Positions 1-8,532 of a DNA stretch of 56,117 nucleotides are shown here, in pieces (positions within the stretch are counted from its first letter, which is position 1; the number at the start of each line of letters is the position of its first letter). The DNA is taken from assembly GCA_040080965.1 (NCBI GenBank), contig JBEBHH010000021.1, positions 1 to 56,117 on the forward strand, in the 5' to 3' direction. Both the position numbers and the translations under genes were made by a program. A model generated the notes under the pieces. That model was not told where the DNA came from. It searched no databases and was given only the letters and a program-made list of their open reading frames with translations. This stretch comes from SHZI01 sp040080965. Its GTDB lineage: Bacteria > Pseudomonadota > Gammaproteobacteria > Steroidobacterales > GCA-2729495.

Positions 1-439
1 CCCGCCGGCCATCGAGACACCGCCCCCCTACGTTCCGCCGCCGGATATCGTCGTTGACGTCCCGGTGGATGCGCCTGCCACCACGGCCCTGACGAACGTC
101 ACCAACGTCAAGCCGCCGCCGGCGCCGCCGCCCGTGGCCAAGTCCGGCGTCAAGAAGGCCCCGGAGATCGATCCCAAGTTCAAGCGCCGCTTCCAGCCCG
201 AGTACCCGCCGACCTCCCGCCGCCTGGGCGAGGAAGGTTCAGTGGTCCTACAGGTGCTCGTGGGGCCCGACGGCAAGGTCCAGGACGGCAAGATTCAGAA
301 GAGCAGCGGCTTTCCGCGACTCGATGAAGCAGCACTAAAGCACGCCCTTCGCGCCTGGCGTTTCACGCCGGGTACGGAGGATGGAGCACCAGTGACGGTA
401 TGGCACTCGATCAAGGTGACGTTCAAGATCGAGGGTTGA
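1..439 (+). CDS. tonB: Energy transducer TonB, 3' part only
   Basis: The gene enters from the left edge of the window (open frame from base 2), so the N-terminal membrane anchor is not seen. What remains is a Pro-rich periplasmic linker (runs of PPP and PPAPPP) followed by a TonB C-terminal domain with the usual landmarks YPPTSRR, a GSV-VLQVLVGPDGKV strand, and AWRFTPGTEDGAPV near the end. TonB passes energy from the ExbB/ExbD proton channel to outer-membrane receptors. It is 46 bases upstream of exbB and clearly heads the operon. The family call is secure; only the upstream boundary is unknown. Confidence 0.93.
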   Translation, partial: PPAIETPPPYVPPPDIVVDVPVDAPATTALTNVTNVKPPPAPPPVAKSGVKKAPEIDPKFKRRFQPEYPPTSRRLGEEGSVVLQVLVGPDGKVQDGKIQKSSGFPRLDEAALKHALRAWRFTPGTEDGAPVTVWHSIKVTFKIEG

Positions 440-485
440 TTTAAAAGCCGCGGGCAACCGGGGCAATATTCAAGGTAAGTGAGTC

Positions 486-1397
486 ATGGCAGGCGATAAC
501 ATTCAGCTGGCACAGAACACGGACGCAGCGATGGCGCCCCCCGCCGATCTGGCGGCTCCGGCAGCCGATGGCACCATCCCGGTGGATCCGGCGCTCGATC
601 CCAATGCCGCTCCACTGGACGGCACGGTGCCGGTGGACACGGGCACGATGGACATCGCGCCGGTGGAAGACGCCCCGGTGGACACCAGCCTGGCCGCCAA
701 TGAGGCGGAAAATCCCTACGGCCTGGCCCAGCTGTGGTCCCAGGGTGACTTCGTTGCCCGCGGCACCCTGATCATCCTGGTGCTGATGTCCCTCTACTCC
801 TGGTTCATCATCCTCACCAAGCTGTGGGAGCAGGCGCGCCTCCTCAAGCAGGCCCGCGAAGCCAGCCGCGACTTCTGGACCGGCAATTCGCTGAACGAAG
901 GCCTGCAGAAGCTGACGGGCAACGGCAACGTGTTCAAGGCGATGGTCGAGAGCGGCATCAAGGCCAGCGAGCACCACGAAGGCAAGCTGACCGAGCAGGT
1001 TCCGCTGGCGGAGTGGATCAGCGGCAAGCTCCAGCAGAACGTGGATCGCATGACCAACGACCTGCAGCGCGGCCTGTCCTTCCTGGCGTCGGTCGGTTCG
1101 ACCGCCCCGTTCGTCGGCCTCTTCGGCACGGTGTGGGGCATCTATCACGCCCTCATCGCGATCGGCGTCGCCGGCCAGGCGAGCATCGACAAGGTAGCCG
1201 GCCCCGTCGGTGAGGCGTTGATCATGACCGCCATCGGCCTCGCCGTCGCGGTGCCCGCGGTGCTGGGCTACAACTGGCTGCTGCGCCGGAACAAGGCGAT
1301 CCTGGACCAGCTGCGGTACTTCACCAATGACCTGTACGCGACGCTGGTCAGTGGTGGCGGTCGCGGCGCTGGCTCCTCGGCCACCCGCACCAAGTAA
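486..1397 (+). CDS. exbB: ExbB/TolQ/MotA-family proton channel protein with N-terminal extension
   Basis: 303 residues. The channel core has three membrane segments, at about 92-112, 204-226 and 242-265, with the conserved GSTAPFVGLFGTVWGI segment in TM2 and GEALIMTAIGLAVAVP in TM3. ExbB forms the pentameric ring that carries the proton flux energising TonB. The first 80 residues are unusual: a low-complexity Ala/Pro/Asp segment with repeated PVD-like units (IPVDP, VPVDT, APVED, APVDT) that should lie in the periplasm. The start ATG at 486 follows AGGTAAGTGAGTC. It sits between tonB and exbD in the expected order. Confidence 0.95.
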   Translation: MAGDNIQLAQNTDAAMAPPADLAAPAADGTIPVDPALDPNAAPLDGTVPVDTGTMDIAPVEDAPVDTSLAANEAENPYGLAQLWSQGDFVARGTLIILVLMSLYSWFIILTKLWEQARLLKQAREASRDFWTGNSLNEGLQKLTGNGNVFKAMVESGIKASEHHEGKLTEQVPLAEWISGKLQQNVDRMTNDLQRGLSFLASVGSTAPFVGLFGTVWGIYHALIAIGVAGQASIDKVAGPVGEALIMTAIGLAVAVPAVLGYNWLLRRNKAILDQLRYFTNDLYATLVSGGGRGAGSSATRTK

Positions 1398-1424
1398 CGG
1401 CATCGGACGGGTCGGAGCAGCAAC

Positions 1425-1853
1425 ATGGGCATGAACGTACCGGCAGGCGACGGCGACGAGGAGATCCTCTCGGCAATCAACACCACGCCGCTCGTCGACG
1501 TCATGCTCGTGCTGCTCATCATCTTCCTGATCACCATCCCGGTGATCACCAAGACGGTGAAGCTTGACCTGCCCAAGGCCAGCAACATCGCGACAGTCAC
1601 CAAGCCGGAGAACATCACGATCGCGGTGGACCAGCGGGGCAACATCTACTGGAAGGAATCGATTGTTCCGAACCAGCAGGCGCTGGCCGACCTGATCCGC
1701 ACGGCGGCGGTCACGGTGCCGCAGCCCGAGATTCACGTCCGGGGCGATCGCAACGTGCGCTTCGAGAATGTCGGGCGCGTGATCCTGGCGCTCCAGAAGG
1801 GCGGCATCCAGAAAGTCGGCTTCATTTCCGAGCCGAATCGCGGGTCCCGCTAG
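1425..1853 (+). CDS. exbD: ExbD/TolR-family biopolymer transport protein, first copy
   Basis: 142 residues with one N-terminal membrane helix and a periplasmic domain. The segment INTTPLVDVMLVLLIIFLI carries the essential transmembrane aspartate (D25 here), which takes part in proton movement through the ExbB ring. A short cytoplasmic N-terminus (MGMNVPAGDGDEE) precedes it. The gene starts 27 bases after exbB and is followed 23 bases later by a second exbD. The tonB-exbB-exbD-exbD order resembles that described for xanthomonads, where the second exbD may be needed only for some substrates. Confidence 0.95.
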   Translation: MGMNVPAGDGDEEILSAINTTPLVDVMLVLLIIFLITIPVITKTVKLDLPKASNIATVTKPENITIAVDQRGNIYWKESIVPNQQALADLIRTAAVTVPQPEIHVRGDRNVRFENVGRVILALQKGGIQKVGFISEPNRGSR

Positions 1854-1876
1854 GGCCCAAGTCAGAGGTCAGAACG

Positions 1877-2299
1877 ATGGGTATGTCAGTCGGTTCGAGC
1901 GGGGGTGAAGGCGCCCCCATGATGGAGATGAACACCACGCCGCTCATCGACGTGATGCTGGTTCTCATCATCATGCTCATCGTCACGCTGCCGGTGATGA
2001 CGCACGCGGTAAAGCTCGACATGCCCCAGACTAACAATCCGCCCCCGCTTGTTCCCCCCGTCGTGATCAACATCCTGATCGACTACGACAACTCGATCTC
2101 CTGGAACGGCACGCCCGTTGCCAACCTGGCCACCCTGGAGCGTTACTTCAAGGTTGAGTCCCAGAACGATCCGCAGCCCCAGGTTGCGATCGAGGCCCAC
2201 CCCCGCGCCAAGTACGACACGGTGGAGCAGGTGCTGGCGAGCGCGCAGCGCAACAGCATGCAGAAGATGGGTATCGTCGGAACCGAGAAGTTCCAGTAA
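1877..2299 (+). CDS. exbD2: ExbD/TolR-family biopolymer transport protein, second copy
   Basis: 140 residues, clearly paralogous to the preceding ExbD: MNTTPLIDVMLVLIIMLIVTLPVM contains the membrane aspartate (D25). The periplasmic part differs from copy one, with a Pro-rich stretch NPPPLVPPVV just after the membrane. AGAGGTCAGAACG upstream of the ATG can act as ribosome-binding site. Two different ExbD proteins beside one ExbB suggest mixed complexes or a dedicated partner for the two downstream exported repeat proteins; that link is inference from order only. Confidence 0.94.
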   Translation: MGMSVGSSGGEGAPMMEMNTTPLIDVMLVLIIMLIVTLPVMTHAVKLDMPQTNNPPPLVPPVVINILIDYDNSISWNGTPVANLATLERYFKVESQNDPQPQVAIEAHPRAKYDTVEQVLASAQRNSMQKMGIVGTEKFQ

Positions 2300-2449
2300 C
2301 GAGAGCCCCCGGTCCGGTTCCGGGTCCGATTCAGGACTGATTCACCCGGCAGGCGGAACATCCCGCCGATGATCCGCGAAACGTCACACCGGGCCCGCAG
2401 CTGCCGGCATGGCAAGCTCTCCGGCCAACGTTTGATTGGAGTTTTGACA

Positions 2450-3712
2450 ATGCGCAAGTTCGCTCCCGCCCTGGTCGCCGCCGGCCTGACGCTGTTCGGC
2501 TGTGCGTTCATCAGTGTCAGCGTTGTACCGGCTGCCCAGGCGGCGACGGAAAAGGCCAAGCCGCCGAAGATGAATCCCAAGGTGCTCAAGCCGCTCCAGG
2601 CCGCGCTGGAGCTGGCCAATGCGAACAAGCTCGCCGAGGCTGAAGTTCCGCTGGCGGAAGCGGAGGCCGTCGCCGACAAGACGCCCTACGAACAGTCCCA
2701 GGTCGACGAGCTGACGTGCTTTGTACTGATCAACCAGAAGAAGATCGGCCAGGCGGCGATCCCGTGCGAACGCGGTCTGGAATCCGGTCTCCTGCCACCC
2801 GAGCAGGTCAATGCCCGCCTCCGGCTGCTGGCGCAGGTCTTCCTGCAGACCGAACCGAAGGACGTGGCCAAGTCGGGCAGCTATGCCAAGCGCTGGCTCG
2901 AGGCCAGCGGTACCCGGGACCCGGCCATGCTGTTCATGGTGGGCCAGGCCGCCTATTTCGGCGGAAGCTACGGCGAAGCCGTGACCTACATGAAGGAGGC
3001 CACCACTGGCACCGTGGCAGCCGGGAAGAAGCCGGACGAGAACTGGCTGCGGATACTGCAGAGCGCCTACGCCAAGCTCAAGAACAATCCGGGCACAATC
3101 GAGGCCACGACCGAGCTGGTGCGCTACTACCCCAAGAAGGAGTACTGGACGACGCTGTCCGACGGCCTGCTGGCCCGGGCCGCGAGCAAGGACCGGGAGA
3201 TCCTGCAGGTCTTCCGGCTGATGTACCAGGTCGACGTCATGGACGACGCGGACGAGTTCACCGAGGCGGCAAACTCGGCCACCACGCTCGGATCGCCCGG
3301 CGAGGCACTGAAGTTCATGGAGAAGGGCTACGCCAGCGGAGTGCTCGAAAACAGCGGCGACAAGGCCAAGAGCCAGGCCCTGCTGGCCGATTCCAGGCGC
3401 CTTGCTGCATCCGACCAGAAGGCCCTGCCCCAGTTCGAGAAGGAGGCCCTGGCCGCGAAGGCGGGCGAGGCGGACGTGAAGCTGGGCGAGGCCTACCTGA
3501 GCTACGATCAGCCGGCCAAGGGGCTTGAGGCCATCCAGCGCGGCATCGCCAAGGGCGGCGTGAAGAGCGTCGACGAGGCCAACCTGTCCCTGGGCCGAGC
3601 GTATATCCTTAACAAGAACAGTGCCGAGGCGCTCAAGGCGTTCGAACGTGTCACGAGTCCGGAGTTTGCCCAGCTGGCGCAGCTCTGGTCGATCTACGCG
3701 GGCCAGCTGTAG
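2450..3712 (+). CDS. Exported TPR-like repeat protein, first of a pair
   Basis: About 420 residues from the ATG at 2450, chosen because GGAG lies 8 bases upstream and a signal peptide follows (MRKFAPALVAAGLTL ... AAQAA). A further in-frame ATG at 2369 would spoil the signal peptide. The mature protein is helical and Ala/Lys/Leu-rich with repeat-like helix pairs (PLQAALELANANKLAEAE; SLGRAYILNKNSAEALKAFERV), typical of degenerate tetratricopeptide repeats. No enzyme motif is visible. It lies 150 bases after exbD2 and 25 bases before a paralogue, so a periplasmic scaffold or partner of the TonB system is likely but unproven. Confidence 0.85.
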   Translation: MRKFAPALVAAGLTLFGCAFISVSVVPAAQAATEKAKPPKMNPKVLKPLQAALELANANKLAEAEVPLAEAEAVADKTPYEQSQVDELTCFVLINQKKIGQAAIPCERGLESGLLPPEQVNARLRLLAQVFLQTEPKDVAKSGSYAKRWLEASGTRDPAMLFMVGQAAYFGGSYGEAVTYMKEATTGTVAAGKKPDENWLRILQSAYAKLKNNPGTIEATTELVRYYPKKEYWTTLSDGLLARAASKDREILQVFRLMYQVDVMDDADEFTEAANSATTLGSPGEALKFMEKGYASGVLENSGDKAKSQALLADSRRLAASDQKALPQFEKEALAAKAGEADVKLGEAYLSYDQPAKGLEAIQRGIAKGGVKSVDEANLSLGRAYILNKNSAEALKAFERVTSPEFAQLAQLWSIYAGQL

Positions 3713-3737
3713 TAGTTCTTCAGGACAGGTCGGACAA

Positions 3738-4961
3738 ATGCTCAAGAAGTCTCTGCTCATCATTACGCTGGCCCTGGCAGCCAGCCTGTCCGTGGGCGGC
3801 CTGCTGGCCCCGACCGCCGCGTTTGCCCAGCAGGCAAAGGTGAGCAAGAAAGTGGGCGATCCGCTGGGCGAAGCCCTGGCACTGGGCAAGAAGGGGCAGT
3901 ACGGCCCGGCGCTGGCCAAGCTCAAAGCCGCTGACGCGGTCTCCGGCAAGACCGCATTCGAGCAGTTCAAGATCACCGAGACCTACGGTTTCATCTATTC
4001 CCAGCAGCGCAATTACGCCGCTGCCGCTGCCGCCTTCGAGAAGAGCCTCAACTCCGGCCAGCTGCCGGCCGGCCAGGTCAACGAACGCCTCAAGCAGCTC
4101 GCCCAGCTCAACTTCCAGGCGCCCCGCAACCTGAACAAGGTTGTCGACTACTCCACGCGCTACCTGAAGGCTGTCGGCGGCAACGATGCCGCGATGAACG
4201 CCATGCTCGGCCAGGCCTACCAGATGCAGGGCAACGACAAGGCGGCCATCGCGTCCGTGCAAAAGGCCGTGAGCCTCTCGGGAGGCCGTGCCGCCGAGAA
4301 CTGGCTGCGCATCCTGCTCCAGTCCTACGGCAACCTGAAGGACGCCAAGGGCGTTGCCGCGACCACGGAGAAGCTCGTCAGCCTCTACCCGACTCCGGAC
4401 AACTGGAAGCTCCTCTCGAGCACCCTCCGCAAGCAGGCCTCCGGCGACGACCAGGTCGCCATGAACGTCTACCGGCTCATGGGCAAGCTGGACCTCATGG
4501 ACAAGCCCGACGTGTGCATGGATGCCGCCATCATCGGGATCCAGTCCGGATTCCCGGCCGAGGCCCAGAAGGTGATGGAAGACTGTTCTGCCAAGAAGGT
4601 TTTCGGCCCCGCCGACGAGGCCCGCAGCCAGCGCATCCTGGCCGACGCCCGCAAGAAGGTCGCCGTCCAGCAGCCCACGCTCGGCAAGCTCTCCCAGCAG
4701 GCCGCCGCCTCCAAGTCGGGCCGGGACGAAATCGAAGTGGGCGAGGTGCTGCTCAGCTACGGCCAGGCCGACAAGGCCCTGGCGGCAGCCAAGCGCGCCG
4801 CGCAGAAGGGTGCCAACCCGGACGAGGCATGGATGCTGATCGGACGGAGCCAGGTCCAGTTGAAGAACGGGGCCGAGGCGCGCAAGGCCTTCAGCCAGGT
4901 CAAGGCGCCCGAGGCGGCTTCCGTCGCCAAGCTCTGGGGAATCTACGCCTCCCGCATCTGA
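3738..4961 (+). CDS. Exported TPR-like repeat protein, second of a pair
   Basis: About 407 residues from the ATG at 3738; a signal peptide follows (MLKKSLLIITLALAASL ... AAFAQQ). It shares layout with the preceding gene: an early helical pair, the central segment ENWLRILLQSYGNLKD (compare ENWLRILQSAYAKLKN in copy one) and the C-terminal KLWGIYASRI (compare QLWSIYAGQL). The pair therefore arose by tandem duplication and then diverged. Two cysteines (in DVCMDAA and MEDCSAKK) are absent from the equivalent region of copy one and could form a disulfide. A strong hairpin follows the stop codon. Confidence 0.85.
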   Translation: MLKKSLLIITLALAASLSVGGLLAPTAAFAQQAKVSKKVGDPLGEALALGKKGQYGPALAKLKAADAVSGKTAFEQFKITETYGFIYSQQRNYAAAAAAFEKSLNSGQLPAGQVNERLKQLAQLNFQAPRNLNKVVDYSTRYLKAVGGNDAAMNAMLGQAYQMQGNDKAAIASVQKAVSLSGGRAAENWLRILLQSYGNLKDAKGVAATTEKLVSLYPTPDNWKLLSSTLRKQASGDDQVAMNVYRLMGKLDLMDKPDVCMDAAIIGIQSGFPAEAQKVMEDCSAKKVFGPADEARSQRILADARKKVAVQQPTLGKLSQQAAASKSGRDEIEVGEVLLSYGQADKALAAAKRAAQKGANPDEAWMLIGRSQVQLKNGAEARKAFSQVKAPEAASVAKLWGIYASRI

Positions 4962-4967
4962 GTTTTC

Positions 4968-4999
4968 CCGGGTGGACGCGGCCTGCCGCGTCCACCCGG
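4968..4999 (+). terminator. Strong 14-bp hairpin after the TonB/TPR operon
   Basis: Perfect inverted repeat: left arm CCGGGTGGACGCGG (4968-4981), loop CCTG, right arm 4986-4999. It begins 7 bases after the stop codon of the second TPR gene. No real T-tract follows on plus, so it may end transcription weakly or protect the mRNA 3' end rather than act as a textbook intrinsic terminator. Confidence 0.55.
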
Positions 5000-5009
5000 T
5001 CCTCCCGCC

Positions 5010-5038
5010 TTCTCAGTTCCCCCCCGCTGGTATATAAC
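5010..5038 (+). promoter_or_regulatory. Candidate promoter of the polyamine transporter operon
   Basis: TTCTCA at 5010-5015, a 17-base spacer and TATAAC at 5033-5038 resemble sigma-70 boxes (4 and 5 of 6 matches). The spot lies between the hairpin of the upstream operon and the ATG at 5085, leaving a leader of about 40 bases. Confidence 0.4.
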
Positions 5039-5084
5039 TGGCCCACAAGGCCATTCCTGTTCATGCGGTCCCGGGAGAACAACC

Positions 5085-6311
5085 ATGACGAATCCGGCGC
5101 GCGTAGCATCCCCTGGTCCCAGCCCTGTGCTGTCCAGGCCCCTGATCACCGCGGGTTCCGCGCTGGTCCTCTCCCTCCTGATCTCGGCCTGCGGCCAGAA
5201 GCCCGCGGCCCCGCCGGCGGAGCCCGCACCGGCCACCGGTGAGCCCGCCGCCTCGGCAGCGGCCCCCGCGGCGCTCGACACGGACGAGGAAAAGGTCCTC
5301 AACGTCTACAACTGGTCGGACTACATCGACCCGACGGTGATCGAGGATTTCCAGAAAGAGACCGGCATTACGGTCAAGTACGACGTCTTCGACTCCAACG
5401 AGGTCCTCGAGACCAAGCTCCTCGCCGGGAGCACGGGTTACGACATCGTCGTACCGTCCGCCTCCTTCCTCGAGCGGCAGATCAAGGCTGGCGTCTTCCA
5501 GAAGCTCGACCGGTCGAAGCTGCCGAACCTGAAGAACCAGGACACGGAGATCACCGCACGCGTGGCGCTGCACGATCCGGGTAACGAACACTCCGTGAAC
5601 TACCTGTGGGGCACCTCCGGCGTCGGCTACAACGAGGCCAAGATCAAGGCGGCCATGCCGGACGCACCGGTGGACAGCTTCGCCATGTTCTACGACCCGA
5701 AGGTGGTCTCGAAATTCAAGGATTGCGGCGTTTCCATCCTGGATGCGCCGTCCGAGGTGGTGGGGACCGTGCTCATCTACCTGGGCAGGGAGGCCAACAG
5801 CGAGAACCCGGATGACCTGGCCGCAGCCGAGAAGGTGCTGACTTCCATCCGTCCCTACGTGAAATACATCAATTCGTCCAAGTACATCGAGGACCTGGCC
5901 AACGGCGAGATCTGCCTGGCCCTCGGCTGGAGCGGCGACGTGCTACAGGCCCGGGACCGGGCCGCCGAAGCGGGCAACGGGGTGGTGGTCAAGTACCTGA
6001 TCCCGAAGGAAGGGGCGGTGATGTTCTTCGACATGCTGGCCATCCCGGCAGACGCGAAGCACGTCAAGAACGCCTACCTGTTCATCGACTACCTGCTGCG
6101 CGCCGACGTGGCCGCGAAGAACTCCAACTTCGTGAACTTTGCCAACAGCAATGCGGCGTCCTTCAGCCTCATCAACGAAGACATCCGCAACGACCCCGGC
6201 ATCTATCCGGCGGAGGCCATCAAGCCGAAGCTGGTGCCGGACCTTGCCGAGAGCCCAGGCTTCACCCGCCTGCTGACGCGCAGCTGGACCCGTTTCAAGA
6301 CCGGACAATAG
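5085..6311 (+). CDS. potF: Polyamine (putrescine) ABC transporter substrate-binding lipoprotein
   Basis: 408 residues. The N-terminus ends in a lipobox, LLISAC with Cys36 as the lipidated residue, so the protein is anchored in a membrane rather than free in the periplasm. The mature part opens with LNVYNWSDYIDPTVIEDF and continues with TGYDIVVPS, LGWSGD and AEAIKPKLV, all characteristic of PotF/PotD/SpuD binders. It captures putrescine or a related polyamine for the ABC transporter encoded just downstream. GGGAG precedes the ATG. The family call is strong; the exact polyamine cannot be read from sequence. Confidence 0.95.
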   Translation: MTNPARVASPGPSPVLSRPLITAGSALVLSLLISACGQKPAAPPAEPAPATGEPAASAAAPAALDTDEEKVLNVYNWSDYIDPTVIEDFQKETGITVKYDVFDSNEVLETKLLAGSTGYDIVVPSASFLERQIKAGVFQKLDRSKLPNLKNQDTEITARVALHDPGNEHSVNYLWGTSGVGYNEAKIKAAMPDAPVDSFAMFYDPKVVSKFKDCGVSILDAPSEVVGTVLIYLGREANSENPDDLAAAEKVLTSIRPYVKYINSSKYIEDLANGEICLALGWSGDVLQARDRAAEAGNGVVVKYLIPKEGAVMFFDMLAIPADAKHVKNAYLFIDYLLRADVAAKNSNFVNFANSNAASFSLINEDIRNDPGIYPAEAIKPKLVPDLAESPGFTRLLTRSWTRFKTGQ

Positions 6312-6345
6312 GGCCCGACCTCCCGTGACCGAGAGGCAGGGCGAG

Positions 6346-7497
6346 ATGACCGGGCAGGTGACCGGCCAGACGACCGGGGAGGGTGGCCCTCCCCGGCCGG
6401 TCGACAAGACCAACGAGTACGTCCGCATCGAGAACGTGACGAAGCGCTTCGGCGATTTCGTTGCCGTGGACAACGTGTCGCTCTCCATCTTCAAGGGCGA
6501 GATCTTCTGCCTGCTGGGCGGTTCCGGCTGCGGCAAGACGACGCTTCTACGGATGCTTGCGGGCTTCGAGACGCCCACCTCGGGGCGCATCTTCATCGAC
6601 GGGCAGGACATGGCGGACACCCTGCCCTACGAACGTCCCGTGAACATGATGTTCCAGTCCTACGCCCTCTTCCCCCACATGTCGGTGGAGAAGAACGTGG
6701 CGTTCGGCCTCGAGCAGGAAAAGCTGAATCGCAAGGAAATTGACCAGCGGGTCGAGGAGATGCTGGACACGGTGAAGCTCGGCGAGCTGGCGCGGCGAAA
6801 GCCCCACCAGCTGTCCGGCGGGCAGCGCCAGCGCGTTGCGCTGGCCCGCGCGCTGGTCAAGAAGCCCAAGCTGCTGCTGCTCGACGAGCCGCTGGGCGCC
6901 CTCGACAAGAAGCTGCGGGAAGCCACCCAGTTCGAGCTGATCAACCTGCAGGAGAAGCTGGGCGTCACCTTCGTCGTCGTGACCCACGACCAGGAAGAGG
7001 CGATGACGCTTGCCTCCCGCATCGGTGTCATGGACCGCGGCGAGATCGTGCAGGTCGGGACGCCGACCGAGATTTACGAGTACCCCACGTCGAAATTCGT
7101 TGCCGACTTCATCGGGTCGGTCAACATGTTCGATGGCAGGCTCACCGAGGACGAGCCAAATTACGTCCGGATCCAGGCTCCCGAACTGAGCTGCACCATC
7201 TACGTCGACCACGGGATCAGCGCCGCCCCCGGGTCGGATGTCTGGGTTGCCGTCCGTCCGGAGAAGATCGAGCTGTCCCGCGAGGAACCGCCCGGCACGG
7301 ACAACCGCGCCCGGGGCGTGGTGAAGGACATCGCCTACATGGGCGACATGTCCATCTACCTCGTGAAGATCGACAGCGGGAAGATGGTCCGGGTCACACT
7401 GCCAAACTCGGTCCGTCAGCTCAGCGAACGAATCTCCTGGGACGAAACGGTCTGGTTGTCCTGGGACGCTTCCAGCCCGGTAGTCCTTCCCAAATAG
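6346..7497 (+). CDS. potG: Polyamine ABC transporter ATP-binding protein
   Basis: ABC ATPase of about 383 residues with Walker A GGSGCGKTT, signature LSGGQRQRVALARAL, Walker B LLLLDEPLGALD and the switch histidine in VVTHDQEEA, followed by a C-terminal TOBE-like regulatory region (VRPEKIELSREEP). I prefer ATG 6346, which has AGGCAGGG upstream; GTG 6325 in the same frame would add seven residues. It powers uptake by the substrate-binding protein upstream and the two permeases downstream. potG/spuF-type by context; potA-type naming is equally possible. Confidence 0.94.
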   Translation: MTGQVTGQTTGEGGPPRPVDKTNEYVRIENVTKRFGDFVAVDNVSLSIFKGEIFCLLGGSGCGKTTLLRMLAGFETPTSGRIFIDGQDMADTLPYERPVNMMFQSYALFPHMSVEKNVAFGLEQEKLNRKEIDQRVEEMLDTVKLGELARRKPHQLSGGQRQRVALARALVKKPKLLLLDEPLGALDKKLREATQFELINLQEKLGVTFVVVTHDQEEAMTLASRIGVMDRGEIVQVGTPTEIYEYPTSKFVADFIGSVNMFDGRLTEDEPNYVRIQAPELSCTIYVDHGISAAPGSDVWVAVRPEKIELSREEPPGTDNRARGVVKDIAYMGDMSIYLVKIDSGKMVRVTLPNSVRQLSERISWDETVWLSWDASSPVVLPK

Positions 7498-7521
7498 GCC
7501 GATTGCGGCCGCCGGAACCCC

Positions 7522-8532
7522 ATGGCCCGCTCCCAGCTTCGACAGACGCAGAAACCGACGATCGACGCCTGGGGCGCCGGCCGGCTGGGACTGATCTTCT
7601 CCCTGCTCTACCGCTTCGGACCGCCCCGGTGGTCCCAGTACGTGCGCAAGCACTGGGCCGGGCAGCGGCTGGTCATCGGCGTGCCCTACCTCTGGCTGTT
7701 CCTGTTCTTCGCCGTGCCGTTCATCATCGTGCTGAAGCTCTCCTTCTCCGAGGTGCGGCTGGCGATGCCGCCCTATGCCCCGCTGATCGAGAACGTCGGC
7801 GGCCTCGCCTACGCGGTGAAGGTCAACCTGGGCAACTACGCGTTCCTGCTGTCCGATCCGCTCTACACCAGCTCCTACCTCTATTCGGTGAAGGTGGCGG
7901 CGATCTCGACCTTCTTCTGCCTGCTGGTCGGCTACCCGATGGCCTACGCCATTGCCCGCTCTACGCCGACCCTGCGCAACATCTGGCTGATGCTTATCAT
8001 CCTGCCGTTCTGGACGTCATTCCTCCTGCGGGTCTACGCCTGGGTCGGGCTGCTGAAGACGGACGGGCTCATCAACCAGGCACTGGGCGTCTTCGGTCTG
8101 GGGCCCTACACGATGATGTACACCGATTTCGCGGTGTACATCGGCATCGTCTACTCGTACCTGCCCTTCATGATCCTGCCCCTGTATTCGAACCTGGAAA
8201 AGCACGACCTCACGCTGCTCGAGGCGTCGGCCGACCTTGGCGCAGGTCCGATCAAGTCGTTCCTGCGCATTACCTTGCCCCTCTCCTTCCCGGGGATCGT
8301 GGCCGGCGCGCTGCTGGTGTTCATCCCCGCGGTGGGCGAGTACGTGATCCCGTCCCTCCTCGGCCGGTCGGACCAGTTGATGATCGGCCGCGTCCTCTCC
8401 GACGAGTTCTTCGCCAACCGGGACTGGCCGGTGGCCAGCGCCGTGTCCATCGCCATGCTCCTGCTGCTGGTGGTGCCCATCGTGCTGTTCCAGCGCTTCC
8501 AGAACCGGGAACTGGCGGGGGCAAAGAAGTGA
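7522..8532 (+). CDS. potH: Polyamine ABC transporter permease (PotH type)
   Basis: 336 residues, six predicted membrane helices after a cytoplasmic N-terminal segment of about 50 residues. The cytoplasmic coupling loop reads EASADLGAGPIKSFLRITLPLSFPG, the EAA motif that contacts the ATPase. Its stop codon overlaps the GTG start of the next permease by four bases, indicating translational coupling. Together with PotI it forms the membrane channel of the polyamine importer. Confidence 0.94.
   Translation: MARSQLRQTQKPTIDAWGAGRLGLIFSLLYRFGPPRWSQYVRKHWAGQRLVIGVPYLWLFLFFAVPFIIVLKLSFSEVRLAMPPYAPLIENVGGLAYAVKVNLGNYAFLLSDPLYTSSYLYSVKVAAISTFFCLLVGYPMAYAIARSTPTLRNIWLMLIILPFWTSFLLRVYAWVGLLKTDGLINQALGVFGLGPYTMMYTDFAVYIGIVYSYLPFMILPLYSNLEKHDLTLLEASADLGAGPIKSFLRITLPLSFPGIVAGALLVFIPAVGEYVIPSLLGRSDQLMIGRVLSDEFFANRDWPVASAVSIAMLLLLVVPIVLFQRFQNRELAGAKK

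Noticed and set aside
2384..3976. Long minus-strand open frame opposite the first TPR gene
   Set aside because: No RBS, signal or domain; Leu/Arg/Gly-rich translation mirrors the real exported TPR gene on plus.
7503..8528. Upstream extension of the potI reading frame
   Set aside because: It only reads potH out of frame; the real start is the GTG overlapping the potH stop.
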